Below, piece by piece: positions 1-9,261 of a stretch of 42,478 nucleotides of DNA. Under the pieces are notes generated by a model, which ran no database searches, was not told where the DNA came from, and saw only the letters and a list, made by a program, of their open reading frames with translations. Origin of the DNA: CAVZXS01 sp963779325 (GTDB lineage Bacteria > Bacteroidota > Bacteroidia > Chitinophagales > Chitinophagaceae); assembly GCA_963779325.1 (NCBI GenBank), contig CAVZXS010000008.1, positions 1 through 42,478 of the forward strand, in the 5' to 3' direction. How positions within the stretch are numbered: the stretch's first letter is position 1; each line of letters starts with the position of its first letter. The position numbers and the translations under genes were made by a program.

Positions 1-345
1 ACTGTATCAACAACTTTCCTGTTTCCAGCACTACGCCATCACTGTTCATCAGCTTATAAATAATCCGGCCCTTTGCAAGTGTGCTATATCAATAGCAGAA
101 GGTATTTCTTTAAAACTTTTCAGCAGCCGTCCGTTGATATCAAACAACTGCAACGGGCTGCCGGGCGGAGTGCCTTGTTGCAATGTATACGTTAAGCGGC
201 TGTTTCTATTTGCCGGGTTGGGATAAAATAATATAAAGCGTTTGCCCGAAGTAAGCAGGCTTATTGTTTCAGTATAAAGTATGGCGCCGCTTTTCATTTT
301 TATAACAGCCCTCCAGTATGTAGTACCGGCAGGGTATTTCCGGTA
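1..345 (-). pseudogene. Out-of-frame T9SS type A sorting domain of the S8 protease
   Basis: This is the 3' end of the protease gene at 269-2911, read in other frames. One frame gives a WRAV strand, then FILFYPNPA, then a beta-rich segment with LQLFDINGRLLKS, which is the typical T9SS C-terminal domain used for export and surface attachment. It is out of frame with the protease body; the shift lies near 340-350. That frame then stops at 49-51, although a third frame continues with YKLMNSDGVVLETGKLL, the usual end of such domains, so a second shift lies near 60-70. The domain runs off the window edge. Either the protease has lost its secretion tail, or the consensus has two indel errors here. 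Confidence 0.7.
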
Positions 346-2911
346 TTACTTGATTGTAGAGATTTGTACCCCCTGTCACTTTTATACCACTACCGTAAGT
401 TATTAATATACTGCCGATAACCTGTTGAAAATATACAGAGTCTGCATAAGCCGGAGCACTCAAGTCCAATACCAGTTCAAGACGATTACCGTCCTGCAGG
501 TTGTGATAAAAGGTTTTGTAAAAACATTTTACTCCCTGCAGTGTAATGTCGATGGCAATGCTGCGGGCGGCAGGCAGTCCGTTGCTCAGTATTGGTTCCA
601 CCGCATATACCTGCGAGGGATTTACAGAACGTTTCAGTACTGTAAATGTATCAGTCACGGTAAGAATCTGCTCCAGGTACGGGCTGTCGGTTAACGCATA
701 AATTTTATAACCGTTCGCATAAATATGTTTCCCCCAAGAAAGACCTGCGGAATCGGTGCAGATGAAATCTACATTCAACCTGCTTAATTTGCTGATAACA
801 AAACCGGCGGACAGAAAAGTACCGAAGCCTGTTTCCATTTTAAGCACCGCCCTGCTCGCTGTATCTTTTATGGGCCATCCGTAGTAGTTAGTGTATATTT
901 TATGCGCCGCTTTCAGCAATTGCCAATTGGCTCCGTTGTTGTAACTGATAAATAAATTTCCGGTTTGATTGGTATCAGCCACAAATGTTTTCCAGCGAAT
1001 ATCGAGATCAGGATTTTCATCGCGGTTTACATCCGATGTATGTTGCGGATCGGTAAAAGCGAATGTATTGAGCGTATCGATATGCCATGCGATATGAAAA
1101 GGAATTGACAAGGCGCTGACAGCAGTACCTTTTATTTTTATTTGGTAATTACCCGCCGCGGGTAATGGTACGCTTACCTGCTCGGCGGTATTCAGCGAAT
1201 CTCTTTTACGTACGGGTTCTTTACTTAGCGAATCAATATTTGCCGCGGCGCTAAGCACCCACGGTTTGTAAATGACGCCGCTGTTAATTTCCTGTACTTC
1301 CAAATCAAGATCATTGATAAGCGCTTTATTATTATTTACCGTGGCGGCAGTATCCGTCCATGCCAATGTTATTTTCAATCGGGCAGCACCGGCAGGTACC
1401 GAAATATTTTTTATCCATTGTCCGCCCTGTGATACAGTGCCGCCATCATATTCTTTTTGCTGAATGGCTTTGATGGAAGCATAACTGTTCAGCAGTCCGT
1501 AGCCGGTTTTATAATCAATACCCGTACGGAAAATATCATCGGCATTGTTGTATAAAATGGCTTTAGTAAGTGAGGCAGGCGGCAGCTTCTGCGTGTTACT
1601 GTCCGCATACACCTGTTGCATCACTGCCACTGTTCCCGTCACCACAGCCGTTGCATCGGATGTACCATTGGGCCCCAGTGCAACTAATTGCGGAGCTATC
1701 CTTCCATCATATAACGGACCCGCAGAACTTTCGGCCGGAATATTGCCGCGGTTATCAATAGCGCCAACCGTAATGATATTTTTCGCCATTTTTAAATTAC
1801 CGGTAATATTGGCATTGCCGGTAATATTGGCGTAAGGTCCATCGGTGGCAAAAGAAGTACCGCGGTTACCGGCTGAAAAAACATGTACTAAATTTTTATT
1901 GGCCCATGTATGTGCGTCATAGCTCAGCGCTTCGGCGCCGTAAAATTGTTGTATCACCGTTCCGTAAGAATGGTTTTGCACCGTTACGTTATTAGCATTT
2001 AAAACAGCCGCATCATCTGCAAAAAGATTATCGAATGTGCTTGGAAAAAATTTACAACCATAAGCGATACCCCGGCCATTATAAAAACTGTTACCCGCTC
2101 CGCCAATGATGGATGAAATAACGGTGGCATGCGGCGTTATATTGGCAGCTGCAATAGGTGAAGTAAGCACCCGTTTGTATAAATCAAGATCGGCGGCTTC
2201 CATTTTTTGTTCCTTTACACCGGCCACAATGTTTTTTCCGATGGCGCCCGGAATGGTATAGTCAACGGCGCTGAGTCCGTGAAAGCTACGGTTATAACCA
2301 ATAATGCCGACCTCCGTTGTCGGTTCAGCTCGCAGATCGATAAAAATTATTTCTTTAAGATAGAGAAGATTTTCCCTGATAAATTTCGCGGTCGTTTTTA
2401 CCAATACCGAGCGGGAAGGTTCGTTAACAGCAAGTATGGTCAATTCATTTTTTTGATTTTCTAATACATTCATCAATTCAGCTGTTTGCAAACCGCTGAT
2501 AATAAATTGCTGTTCCTTATTACTCTTTGCCGGTGTTTGTAATGCGGGAGAAAATTTCCACTCATCGGTAGTGGCGGCAATCCTTACTTGTTTTGTCAAT
2601 TGACTTAGTAAGGACGGGTTGTTTATTTCAACAATAGCTGCTTTCTCATCTAACTGCCGAATGACGGAAATGCCCGGTGGCCGGTCTTTTTCCCAAGCAA
2701 TAATGTAATAGGGTTTTGAAGCTGTGAATTGTTCCGCTGCTGTATTGGCGAATTTTTTAAAAATACTATCACGGTATTGTTTTGAATTGTCCTGCGCTGT
2801 TGCCGAATGCTGCAACAGGCACAAAGAAAAAACCGCCGCATACGCAGTGATATTTTTCTTTCTTAAAAAAGAATACAGGTTAGCAAATACTTTTATATAA
2901 TGAATAAACAT
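269..2911 (-). CDS. Subtilisin-like S8 family serine protease, exported
   Basis: An 880-aa open frame begins with a signal peptide ending near LLQHSATAQ, so the product is exported. The S8 fold shows as THAT-like His in PHATVISSIIGG (about residue 261), the oxyanion Asn in QNHSYG, an FSAGNRG strand, and the nucleophile Ser in GTSDATAVVTG (about residue 418). The usual DTG Asp motif is replaced by the GVKE...ADLD form that I associate with Bacteroidota members. After the peptidase come beta-sandwich domains. The last 25 or so residues are frameshift product: the true T9SS domain lies in another frame (1-345). The first gene downstream is outside the window. Family assignment is firm; substrate is unknown. 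Confidence 0.85.
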   Translation of the reverse strand: MFIHYIKVFANLYSFLRKKNITAYAAVFSLCLLQHSATAQDNSKQYRDSIFKKFANTAAEQFTASKPYYIIAWEKDRPPGISVIRQLDEKAAIVEINNPSLLSQLTKQVRIAATTDEWKFSPALQTPAKSNKEQQFIISGLQTAELMNVLENQKNELTILAVNEPSRSVLVKTTAKFIRENLLYLKEIIFIDLRAEPTTEVGIIGYNRSFHGLSAVDYTIPGAIGKNIVAGVKEQKMEAADLDLYKRVLTSPIAAANITPHATVISSIIGGAGNSFYNGRGIAYGCKFFPSTFDNLFADDAAVLNANNVTVQNHSYGTVIQQFYGAEALSYDAHTWANKNLVHVFSAGNRGTSFATDGPYANITGNANITGNLKMAKNIITVGAIDNRGNIPAESSAGPLYDGRIAPQLVALGPNGTSDATAVVTGTVAVMQQVYADSNTQKLPPASLTKAILYNNADDIFRTGIDYKTGYGLLNSYASIKAIQQKEYDGGTVSQGGQWIKNISVPAGAARLKITLAWTDTAATVNNNKALINDLDLEVQEINSGVIYKPWVLSAAANIDSLSKEPVRKRDSLNTAEQVSVPLPAAGNYQIKIKGTAVSALSIPFHIAWHIDTLNTFAFTDPQHTSDVNRDENPDLDIRWKTFVADTNQTGNLFISYNNGANWQLLKAAHKIYTNYYGWPIKDTASRAVLKMETGFGTFLSAGFVISKLSRLNVDFICTDSAGLSWGKHIYANGYKIYALTDSPYLEQILTVTDTFTVLKRSVNPSQVYAVEPILSNGLPAARSIAIDITLQGVKCFYKTFYHNLQDGNRLELVLDLSAPAYADSVYFQQVIGSILITYGSGIKVTGGTNLYNQVIPEIPCRYYILEGCYKNEKRRHTLY

Positions 2912-2943
2912 GCAGTGCTAAAATTACTGATATATAGGTTGAT

Positions 2944-2979
2944 AAAAAAAGTCCCTCTCTTACAAAGAAAGGGACTTTG
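2944..2979 (-). terminator. Intrinsic terminator of the M57 protease gene
   Basis: A hairpin with AAGTCCCT/AGGGACTT arms is followed, in the minus-strand direction, by a run of T. It sits about 17 bp beyond the stop of the 2996-3838 gene and just upstream of the S8 protease start, so it separates the two units. Confidence 0.75.
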
Positions 2980-2995
2980 CAAATAAAATAATTTA

Positions 2996-3838
2996 TTAAT
3001 AAACATATCGCAATGCAACGGCATCGGCTGCACCGAATACAGGGTTGCTATTGGTACAAGCCATCATCCATGAATTATAAGAGCCTGAAACATTGGTAGG
3101 AGTTCCGGGAATATGAACAGCGCCGATACTACCCGCTGATTCGCCGCCGCCGGGTCCGCAACTGCTTCTTCTTTTATAATCGGTATGTCTGAAACCGATA
3201 CAATGTCCTATCTCATGCGCCATTACTTCATCGGCTTTATCAATTGTATTCAGGTAAGACGTAGCGCAACTGCTTGTGCTGAGCGTAAAGCCGGGAGATG
3301 GATTTCCGCTTGCAGTTGGAAAACCTGAAGCCTGGCCTAAGATACATCCGCCTGTGGAAGTAGTCCCTAAGTTAGCGCCACTAACCTGAATATTACCGCC
3401 GGAAGCTACTCTTTGAAATACAATTTTCAGATCGCCGAGGTTGTTGTAACGGGCCAGCGCATTATCAAGCGCTGCGGAATAATAAGAAGGAAAACCTGCG
3501 CCCAGGCTCACGGTAATTGTTCTTACGCCGGTACTTGGTGTGCTTACCACATTGTTGGTGCGGTAATGTTCTTCGTCTGCAACGATGAAATTATGAGCAG
3601 GCGCGGCGCCTCTCATTTCTTCCAATTGGGCTTTGGTTAATAAAATATCGCCTTCAATAAGATAATTACCGTCAGCATTTCTTTCGGCCCAATTAGCATT
3701 GAAGCCGGCTGCGCTTACCATAGCCAGTTCGTCGGGTGATAAGTTTGTTACTGCTGTTTCGGAACCGGATTTTTTGCAACTAATAACAACTATAGCAAGC
3801 ACTGCTGCTATACCTGCAGAATAAATAATTTTTTTCAT
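2996..3838 (-). CDS. M57-family HEIGH zinc metalloprotease lipoprotein
   Basis: The 280-aa product begins with a lipoprotein signal peptide with lipobox VVISC (Cys21), so it is probably anchored in the outer membrane. The catalytic zinc motif is AHEIGHCIGFRH, with His208, Glu209, His212 and His218, which is the dual-action HEIGH peptidase (M57) signature. Four cysteines in the catalytic half (165, 191, 213 and the one in RRSSCGPGG) could form disulfides. A pro-region of about 90 residues precedes the catalytic domain. The gene is monocistronic, with its own terminator. Substrate is unknown. Confidence 0.88.
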   Translation of the reverse strand: MKKIIYSAGIAAVLAIVVISCKKSGSETAVTNLSPDELAMVSAAGFNANWAERNADGNYLIEGDILLTKAQLEEMRGAAPAHNFIVADEEHYRTNNVVSTPSTGVRTITVSLGAGFPSYYSAALDNALARYNNLGDLKIVFQRVASGGNIQVSGANLGTTSTGGCILGQASGFPTASGNPSPGFTLSTSSCATSYLNTIDKADEVMAHEIGHCIGFRHTDYKRRSSCGPGGGESAGSIGAVHIPGTPTNVSGSYNSWMMACTNSNPVFGAADAVALRYVY

Positions 3839-4011
3839 GTGTGATATTTGGTTAAGTTTTTAAAAAATAACAATTCAAATTAGCGATTTTATTTTACCGG
3901 CAAATAGGATAAACACGAATAACATCGCCGTAATCTACATTTTTGCAGGATTGTTGATATTTTTTGCAATGTGAAGAAAGCACGACCGTGTATAAGAAAG
4001 TTTCGTTAAGT

Positions 4012-4551
4012 CTAATTAGCGGTGTTCTTCTTAATATCCCAACCGACTGCCGGTAACTTTTCAGTTGTCCCCTTGGGTCCGGTTATCGCATCTTCTGTTT
4101 TAAATTTTGTAAAAACAAGTGAAAAGGACTCCATCGGTATTTCCCCTCCGCCGGCTGATATTGCCCAGCTCGTAATAAAAACATCTTCTAACGTTATAGT
4201 AAGATAAGGGACAGAACCCTGAGTACCGGATTTATAAAACCTGATCTCGGCTTTTGGAATATGCTTGCCCGTAAAAACTGACATCTGAAGAGATGAAGAT
4301 GCACTGCCTCTTGGTTTGGTTATTTTCAATTCACTCACTTGCACCTTTCCGACGCCTGCACCCCCGGCTCCGCTCGATGTTGCCGAATTTTTGGCACCCC
4401 ATTCAAAGCCGGTAATTTCGGTGGACTCAGGAAATGCTTTGAAAACGCTTTCTCCTTTTATCCCGTCAAAGCCAATAAATACCTGCGCAAAACTTTTTGA
4501 TCCGAATAATAACAAAAAACTTAAAAGACCGGACAAGAATATCTTTTTCAT
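4012..4551 (-). CDS. Hcp-like (T6SS tube family) protein with a signal peptide
   Basis: The 179-aa product starts with a clear Sec signal peptide (MKKIFLSGLLSFLLLFG, cleavage likely after Ala22). The rest follows the Hcp plan: FIGFDGIKGES at the start, ITGFEWG, GKVQVSELKITKPRGSASSSLQ, FTGKHIPKAEIRFYK, YLTITLEDVFITSW, the GG(E) loop and a C-terminal VGWDIKKN. Classical Hcp forms cytoplasmic hexameric rings for type VI secretion and has no signal peptide, so this copy is probably periplasmic or secreted. No T6SS gene is seen nearby. The next upstream gene (4735-5517) is another exported protein. Family assignment is from motif order; role is unknown. Confidence 0.82.
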   Translation of the reverse strand: MKKIFLSGLLSFLLLFGSKSFAQVFIGFDGIKGESVFKAFPESTEITGFEWGAKNSATSSGAGGAGVGKVQVSELKITKPRGSASSSLQMSVFTGKHIPKAEIRFYKSGTQGSVPYLTITLEDVFITSWAISAGGGEIPMESFSLVFTKFKTEDAITGPKGTTEKLPAVGWDIKKNTAN

Positions 4552-4734
4552 ACAGAATAGTTTGATGAATGAATAATGGTAAACATATGAAAGTTACAGC
4601 TTTTCATTTTTTCTAACCGCATTTTTAAAGCTCTCTTCGCGGCAGCAATATTTTCTTCTGCATACCGCTTGACTTTACGGCACGGCCATATTATTTGATA
4701 ACAGGCATGTGCCGCGGAAACATTTTTATATTAA

Positions 4735-5517
4735 TTACAGGCTATTTTTATTCAGCAACTCCTCATATTTTTGGCGGGTCTCTTTGTTTTTTGTTTCCTC
4801 TTCACGATGATTTTTCTTTTCATCCTCTATATCTCCTGCAATAATGCGTATGTATTCTTCCAGTTTTATTTTATTCTGAGTATATTCTTCCAGCTTCTCT
4901 TTATTATCTTCGGCCGGTTTATCACCCAGGTATTTATTCGGGTTCGATTTTGCTTCATCCAGTAATTTTAATACCCTGTCGAAATATTCACGCAGTCCCC
5001 CGCGGGCCTGGTACAGCCTGTCAAAACCATCGGCGCCGGTTTTCAATTTTTCGTTTAACGCATTAATGCTTTTATTGGCATCTTCTGCAATTCTTTCCTC
5101 TTTAGCAATATCCTCATCATAAAATTTTGGAACGTCGGCTCCGGGGTTTTTAGATACATATTCCTCTTTTTGTTTTTTCAGTAATTCTATTTTGTTTTTT
5201 GCTTCCTGAACGGCTTTTAGCGAATTCATTTTCTGATCGGTAAACGTACCGAGGTTAAACGATTCCAAGTCTGATTTCCGTCGTTTTACATCATCGGCAA
5301 TTGAAGTAGCTTCTACCCGCAAATCTTTAAAGGGAATCAGCGTAACGCCTTCGCCACCGGCGGCGGCTGTGCGGAAATCGTCAATTGTGGTTTGACTGTT
5401 GGCCAAAAAAGGAAGTAGCAGAAACAAAGTTTGTAAAAAAAGTTTACTGCGAATACTGCTGATAAAAAAAGAAAGAGATTGACGGATACATGGGCTTGCC
5501 TGTTGATTTTTTTTCAT
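4735..5517 (-). CDS. Exported coiled-coil protein of unknown function
   Basis: The 260-aa product has a long N-region followed by a hydrophobic stretch ending LLPFLANSQ, consistent with a signal peptide. The mature part is almost entirely charged and helical, with Lys/Glu-rich heptad-like segments at about residues 85-150 and 200-255 (for example KEERIAEDANKSINALNEK). No catalytic motif was recognised. It lies upstream of the Hcp-like gene on the same strand, with 183 bp between them, so co-transcription is possible but not shown. I do not recognise the family. Confidence 0.65.
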   Translation of the reverse strand: MKKNQQASPCIRQSLSFFISSIRSKLFLQTLFLLLPFLANSQTTIDDFRTAAAGGEGVTLIPFKDLRVEATSIADDVKRRKSDLESFNLGTFTDQKMNSLKAVQEAKNKIELLKKQKEEYVSKNPGADVPKFYDEDIAKEERIAEDANKSINALNEKLKTGADGFDRLYQARGGLREYFDRVLKLLDEAKSNPNKYLGDKPAEDNKEKLEEYTQNKIKLEEYIRIIAGDIEDEKKNHREEETKNKETRQKYEELLNKNSL

Positions 5518-5756
5518 ACAATGGTGTTTAAAGGTTAATTAAATAGTTTGTAAAGGTAGGCGGGCTTTACATGCGGGACAATCACCTGAAAGTGGTATTT
5601 TTTTGTATGCGAAGCGAGGCGTAGTGATTGTCAACAAATTCATTTTTTTCTCAGCGTGTCCAAATGCATCACTATTTTTTGATTGCGTTGCATGAAGCGA
5701 CAACTTGGTTTTCTTTTATTTTGTTATGGACATTGACCGAGGCGGAGACGAAAGTA

Positions 5757-6056
5757 TTACCAATAAATCAATTTTGAAGAAATGAACTCGCTAATAACCA
5801 ACTCCCGTTCATTCTCTATAAATACAATCGTATATTTCTTTTTATAAAGAACACATTTATAGCCAAGCGCCGCCCTGCCGGGTTCTTTACAAACAGGATA
5901 TGATTTTCGGGTATCGGCCAATTTGAGAAAATAGTCATAAATATTATCTGCGAATTTTTCGGCAGTTGTCAATAAACCTTTCGATTCAATAAACCAGGCA
6001 ATGGCCGCAATATCATCTGCTGCAGATTGTTTTACAATTACTTTTCGGCTGCCCAT
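5757..6056 (-). CDS. RelE/ParE-superfamily toxin
   Basis: The 99-aa product has the small RelE/ParE fold pattern: MGSRKVIVKQSAADDIAAIAW at the start, a helix with a basic/aromatic segment, a central RKSYPVCKEPGRAALGYKC strand, then YTIVFIENERELVISEF. Such toxins usually target mRNA on the ribosome or gyrase; the target cannot be read from the sequence. The start codon lies inside the 3' end of the antitoxin gene, so the two are translationally coupled in antitoxin-first order. Confidence 0.75.
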   Translation of the reverse strand: MGSRKVIVKQSAADDIAAIAWFIESKGLLTTAEKFADNIYDYFLKLADTRKSYPVCKEPGRAALGYKCVLYKKKYTIVFIENERELVISEFISSKLIYW

Positions 6057-6208
6057 TTCCTAATTAATTTTTTGCTGTGAGCACGGGCTTCTTCTACAGT
6101 AAATATTTTTACGGGTTTTGATTTTAGCGCTGCCTTCTTTTGCAACGCCTGATAATCCTTTTCAGGTATCAAAACATATTTCTTTTTATCAATTAAAATC
6201 TCTGTCAT
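6038..6208 (-). CDS. Small antitoxin partner of the RelE/ParE toxin
   Basis: A 56-aa frame starts MTEILIDKKKYVLIPEKDYQ and ends SKKLIRKWAAEK. The N-terminus (strand plus IPEKDYQAL helix) resembles the short Phd-like antitoxins paired with ParE toxins in Bacteroidota. The C-terminal helix would bind the toxin. Its stop lies 19 nt inside the downstream toxin gene, giving the tight overlap expected of a type II module. The pair probably autoregulates, but no operator palindrome was identified. Confidence 0.72.
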   Translation of the reverse strand: MTEILIDKKKYVLIPEKDYQALQKKAALKSKPVKIFTVEEARAHSKKLIRKWAAEK

Positions 6209-6284
6209 AACAAAACATTTATTATTTCAAAAGTATAACAAATATACGGTGCGGTGAAATGGCGATACAAACCCATTAGTGTAA

Positions 6285-6425
6285 GGTCGGGAAACAAAAC
6301 CACCTACTGTTTACCCTGAGTGGGCTTTGTCACTCTTGATTCCGCCATCGGCGGGAGAAGAGTCTATTACACAGGTCTTGCGTACCGGATGCTTCGTGCC
6401 TCAGCATGACAGGCAGAACGGGTAT
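6285..6425. repeat. Dispersed intergenic repeat, copy A
   Basis: This non-coding stretch carries the words ACACAGGTCTTGCGTACCGGATGC and TGCCTCAGCATGACAGG plus a CCGCC/GGCGG hairpin. Related words recur at 6500-6595, 8520-8790 and 8880-9035, so it is a member of a dispersed family. Confidence 0.6.
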
Positions 6426-6499
6426 GGTAACAATGTAAAAGCATGTTAGCATAAAGGCAGTTATTGAAAGTAAAAAAAATTACTTAATGAAACTGTATC

Positions 6500-6595
6500 A
6501 AAACTGAAAACCTCGTGCTGCCGTCATGCTGCCTGTCCTGCGGGAATGAGCGCAGCGAAATAAAGCATCCGTACGTATTGCCGTCATACAGGAAG
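6500..6595. repeat. Dispersed intergenic repeat, copy B
   Basis: The copy reads GAAAACCTCGTGCTG, then GTCATGCTG, then GGGAATGAGCGCAGCGAAAT and AAGCATCCG. The same order of words is seen at 8527-8610 and 8895-8955. It lies just beyond the stop of the S41-like gene. Confidence 0.6.
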
Positions 6596-6622
6596 AGTAT
6601 TGCAAATCCAGTCAACTCAATT

Positions 6623-8311
6623 TCATTTCTCCGCTTTTATCCGCTTCAGCATATTTCTTGCATTATCTCCTGCAGGTCCCGTTGGATCAAGTTCAATCGC
6701 TTTATTGTAATATTCAATTGCTTTATCCGTTTGTTTCGATTTCCAATATGCTTCGGCAAGACTGTCCCAGGCGTTGGCCGACTTTGGGAATAATTTGGTA
6801 TTGAGTTGAAAAATATAAATGGCTGCATCCATTTTATCGCCGTTAATCATATTATAACCTGCATCATTTATTTTAGTTTCAAAATTAATATAGCGATACT
6901 TCGGTTCAGCTACCATCTTCTTTGCTTCCGCTTCCACTTCATCCAATTTACCGGCCATAAATAATTCCCGTAAACTGCTCATCGGGTCAATCACCGCATC
7001 TTTTTCCGAAAAATTTAAACAAGCTTCCAGCATCGGATCTTTATTGGTTCTGTATTCATCAAAACTCATGTCCACCGCTACATGAGGAGCCAGCCAGGAA
7101 GCATTTTCCCATTGCGGCTTATCCTGCCACCAGGCAAAAGAAAGAAACACCGGTGTTTTGGTCTTTGGCAACTGCAACCGGCGTGTGTCACCGTAAAAAT
7201 TAATGTTCTCCGCAGTAGGTTCGCCTATAAATAGTGCATTGGTATAGTTGCTGAGTTCGTTCACTAAATTCTGGCAGGCGGAAAAAGTGCGTCGCCCGAT
7301 GATGACAAAAAGTTTACCGGGTTTATTGATCTTTTTACTTTCTATAATGCCGGTAACAACCGGTTTGTTTTTATAATTATTACCGCCCCCGTTCAGGCGA
7401 ACATCCAATACCAATCGCTCTACATCATTCTTATCAATAAAGTCAAATACTTTTTTATAGAATGCGGGAATAGCTTCTCCCGGTTCATCCAGCATCTGGC
7501 TTTGACGCACATACACCGTTTTACTTTGCGGCAGGTACTCGTAGTAATAAATTTTCTCCAAATCTTTTAAATAATAAGGAGTGGATGTTGTATCCCGTAC
7601 CGTTAACCAATCTGCACCTTTTGAAACAAAGCCGTATGACCGCGGCAAATGAAACGCATCACGAGCCGCAACGGCCCGTTCAAATGTCTTCCCGTTTTTT
7701 TCAAAAGTATAGGTGATGGATTTTTTTAATTCTTTGGTTACGCCCTGCGCATGCAAAGCCTCGGGGATAAGCAGAAAATCCAAACCGTAGGCTTTAAAGT
7801 ATTGATCATTCTCCGCCGGCACCAGAGGCTTTAGTAATTCCAATGCACGCAGCACCGGCGTACCTTCTACTTTAATGAGCTTAGCCCCCGCAATTTGCGC
7901 ATTGCTTTTATCTGTTCCCTCTGCATAAATGCCATCGCTGAACCAATAAAAATTAACCGGTGCAACATGATACTTTACAGGAGATTCTCTCCACCCAATA
8001 TCCGTATGACCGTATTTAAACAAAGCTACAATGCGGGCCAACCCGGCTAAACGCTCATGATCCTGCATGGACGACATGGCGCTGTAAAGTTTTTCTACTT
8101 CGGCATCAAACTTATCAGCGGTTATATTTTTAAATAAGAAAGGATAGTCTTTGTGTACAGCCTGCTGCAGAAACCTAAGATCAGATTGCCAATCGGATAC
8201 AGTAAGTGTATTGGCAGAAACATTAGCCACCGGGGTAGCGACATGATTATGCTGCGAATAAACAAATGCTGCAGCCGCGAGGAATAATAGCGACAGGATA
8301 AATTTTTTCAT
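6623..8311 (-). CDS. S41-family peptidase-like exported protein with C-terminal TPR
   Basis: The 562-aa product has a signal peptide (MKKFILSLLFLAAAAFVYSQ). The central region resembles the tail-specific/C-terminal processing peptidase fold: LVLDVRLNGGGNN, GKLFVIIGRRTFSACQNLVNEL with a serine in the nucleophile position, and FIGEPTAEN. The C-terminal 120 residues hold TPR-like helices (SANAWDSLAEAYWKSKQTDKA). A PDZ domain is not obvious, which fits the short S41-like subgroup. The conserved Lys of S41 was not confidently placed, so activity is uncertain. Dispersed repeats flank the gene on both sides. Confidence 0.78.
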   Translation of the reverse strand: MKKFILSLLFLAAAAFVYSQHNHVATPVANVSANTLTVSDWQSDLRFLQQAVHKDYPFLFKNITADKFDAEVEKLYSAMSSMQDHERLAGLARIVALFKYGHTDIGWRESPVKYHVAPVNFYWFSDGIYAEGTDKSNAQIAGAKLIKVEGTPVLRALELLKPLVPAENDQYFKAYGLDFLLIPEALHAQGVTKELKKSITYTFEKNGKTFERAVAARDAFHLPRSYGFVSKGADWLTVRDTTSTPYYLKDLEKIYYYEYLPQSKTVYVRQSQMLDEPGEAIPAFYKKVFDFIDKNDVERLVLDVRLNGGGNNYKNKPVVTGIIESKKINKPGKLFVIIGRRTFSACQNLVNELSNYTNALFIGEPTAENINFYGDTRRLQLPKTKTPVFLSFAWWQDKPQWENASWLAPHVAVDMSFDEYRTNKDPMLEACLNFSEKDAVIDPMSSLRELFMAGKLDEVEAEAKKMVAEPKYRYINFETKINDAGYNMINGDKMDAAIYIFQLNTKLFPKSANAWDSLAEAYWKSKQTDKAIEYYNKAIELDPTGPAGDNARNMLKRIKAEK

Positions 8312-9261
8312 AACAGAAGGTTTTGCTTTAAGTTATTTAAATAGTGAACCCCGGTGCCATAAAATATGATAAAGGGTTTATATAACTCCTTATTCGGGCG
8401 GCGACAGGTAGTACACATTTATAATCCGACGCTGCTTAACCAAAAAGGTTACATATCGGAAGATGTTTTTTACCGAACCCGCAAATAGTGGGTGCGAAAA
8501 TCAAAGAAAGCTTAAATAGTGAAGCGATATCGAAAACAGAAAATCTCTTGCTGCTCTCCTGGCTGCCCTGCGGGAATGAGCGCAGCGAAATGAAGCATCT
8601 GTTACGCAGGTCATACAAACATCGTCTCAGCATCACTATACCGGGTGCGAAAATCAAGAAAGCTTAAATATGAAACGATATCAAAACAGAAAATCTCTTG
8701 CTATTTTTTCACCCTGAGTTTAGCACAGCGAAGCGAATATCTGTTATACAGACCTTGCGTAACGGATGGCTCTCTGATTGTATCGGGATTGCCATGAAAG
8801 TAAGGGAGTATACTATAATGAAACAATATGATAAACAAGGGTACACTGAATGATAAAATAAAAATAGTCCTCCAATGAATCTGTCACAACAGTGAAAACC
8901 TCGTGCTGTTGTCATACTGAATGAGCGCAGCGAAATGAAGTATCTGTTACGTCAACGGATGAAAAATGTATTAATTATTTTTTTTAATTGATTTGCGTCC
9001 GGATGGTCTTGCGTCGCCATGACAAGCAGAGTACTATTACTATAATCAAACACCATTAATATAAAGTCTTAAAACAATTATTTACCTTGAACATTTACAG
9101 TGGTGAAGTTTGATTTTTTCAAAAATATTACTTAAAAATACCTAGTTAAAAGAATGAAAAATTTAGCTTGTAATGCCCAATAGAATTACCGAAAGATGAA
9201 CGGAGCGTCGCAAGGGACTTTCAATAGTAGTTATGCAGCCGTACATAATCCTACTCTCCCA
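8312..9261. repeat. Repeat-rich intergenic region with at least three copies of the dispersed repeat
   Basis: About 950 bp without a convincing gene. Copies of one family lie at about 8520-8640, 8670-8790 and 8880-9035. They share (G)AAAAC(C)TC(G/T)TGCTG, GAATGAGCGCAGCGAAATGAAG and ATCTGTTA(C/T)(G/A)CAG, followed by GTCTTGCGTAACGGATG-like words. The rest (9036-9261) shows nothing recognisable. Short frames here read through the repeats and are not supported. Confidence 0.65.

Noticed and set aside
4012..4551. A type VI secretion cluster
   Set aside because: Only the Hcp-like gene is present; no sheath, baseplate, ClpV or VgrG gene was seen, and the protein has a signal peptide.
8436..8915. 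Small minus-strand frames of 68-73 aa
   Set aside because: They run through dispersed repeat copies and have no conserved features.
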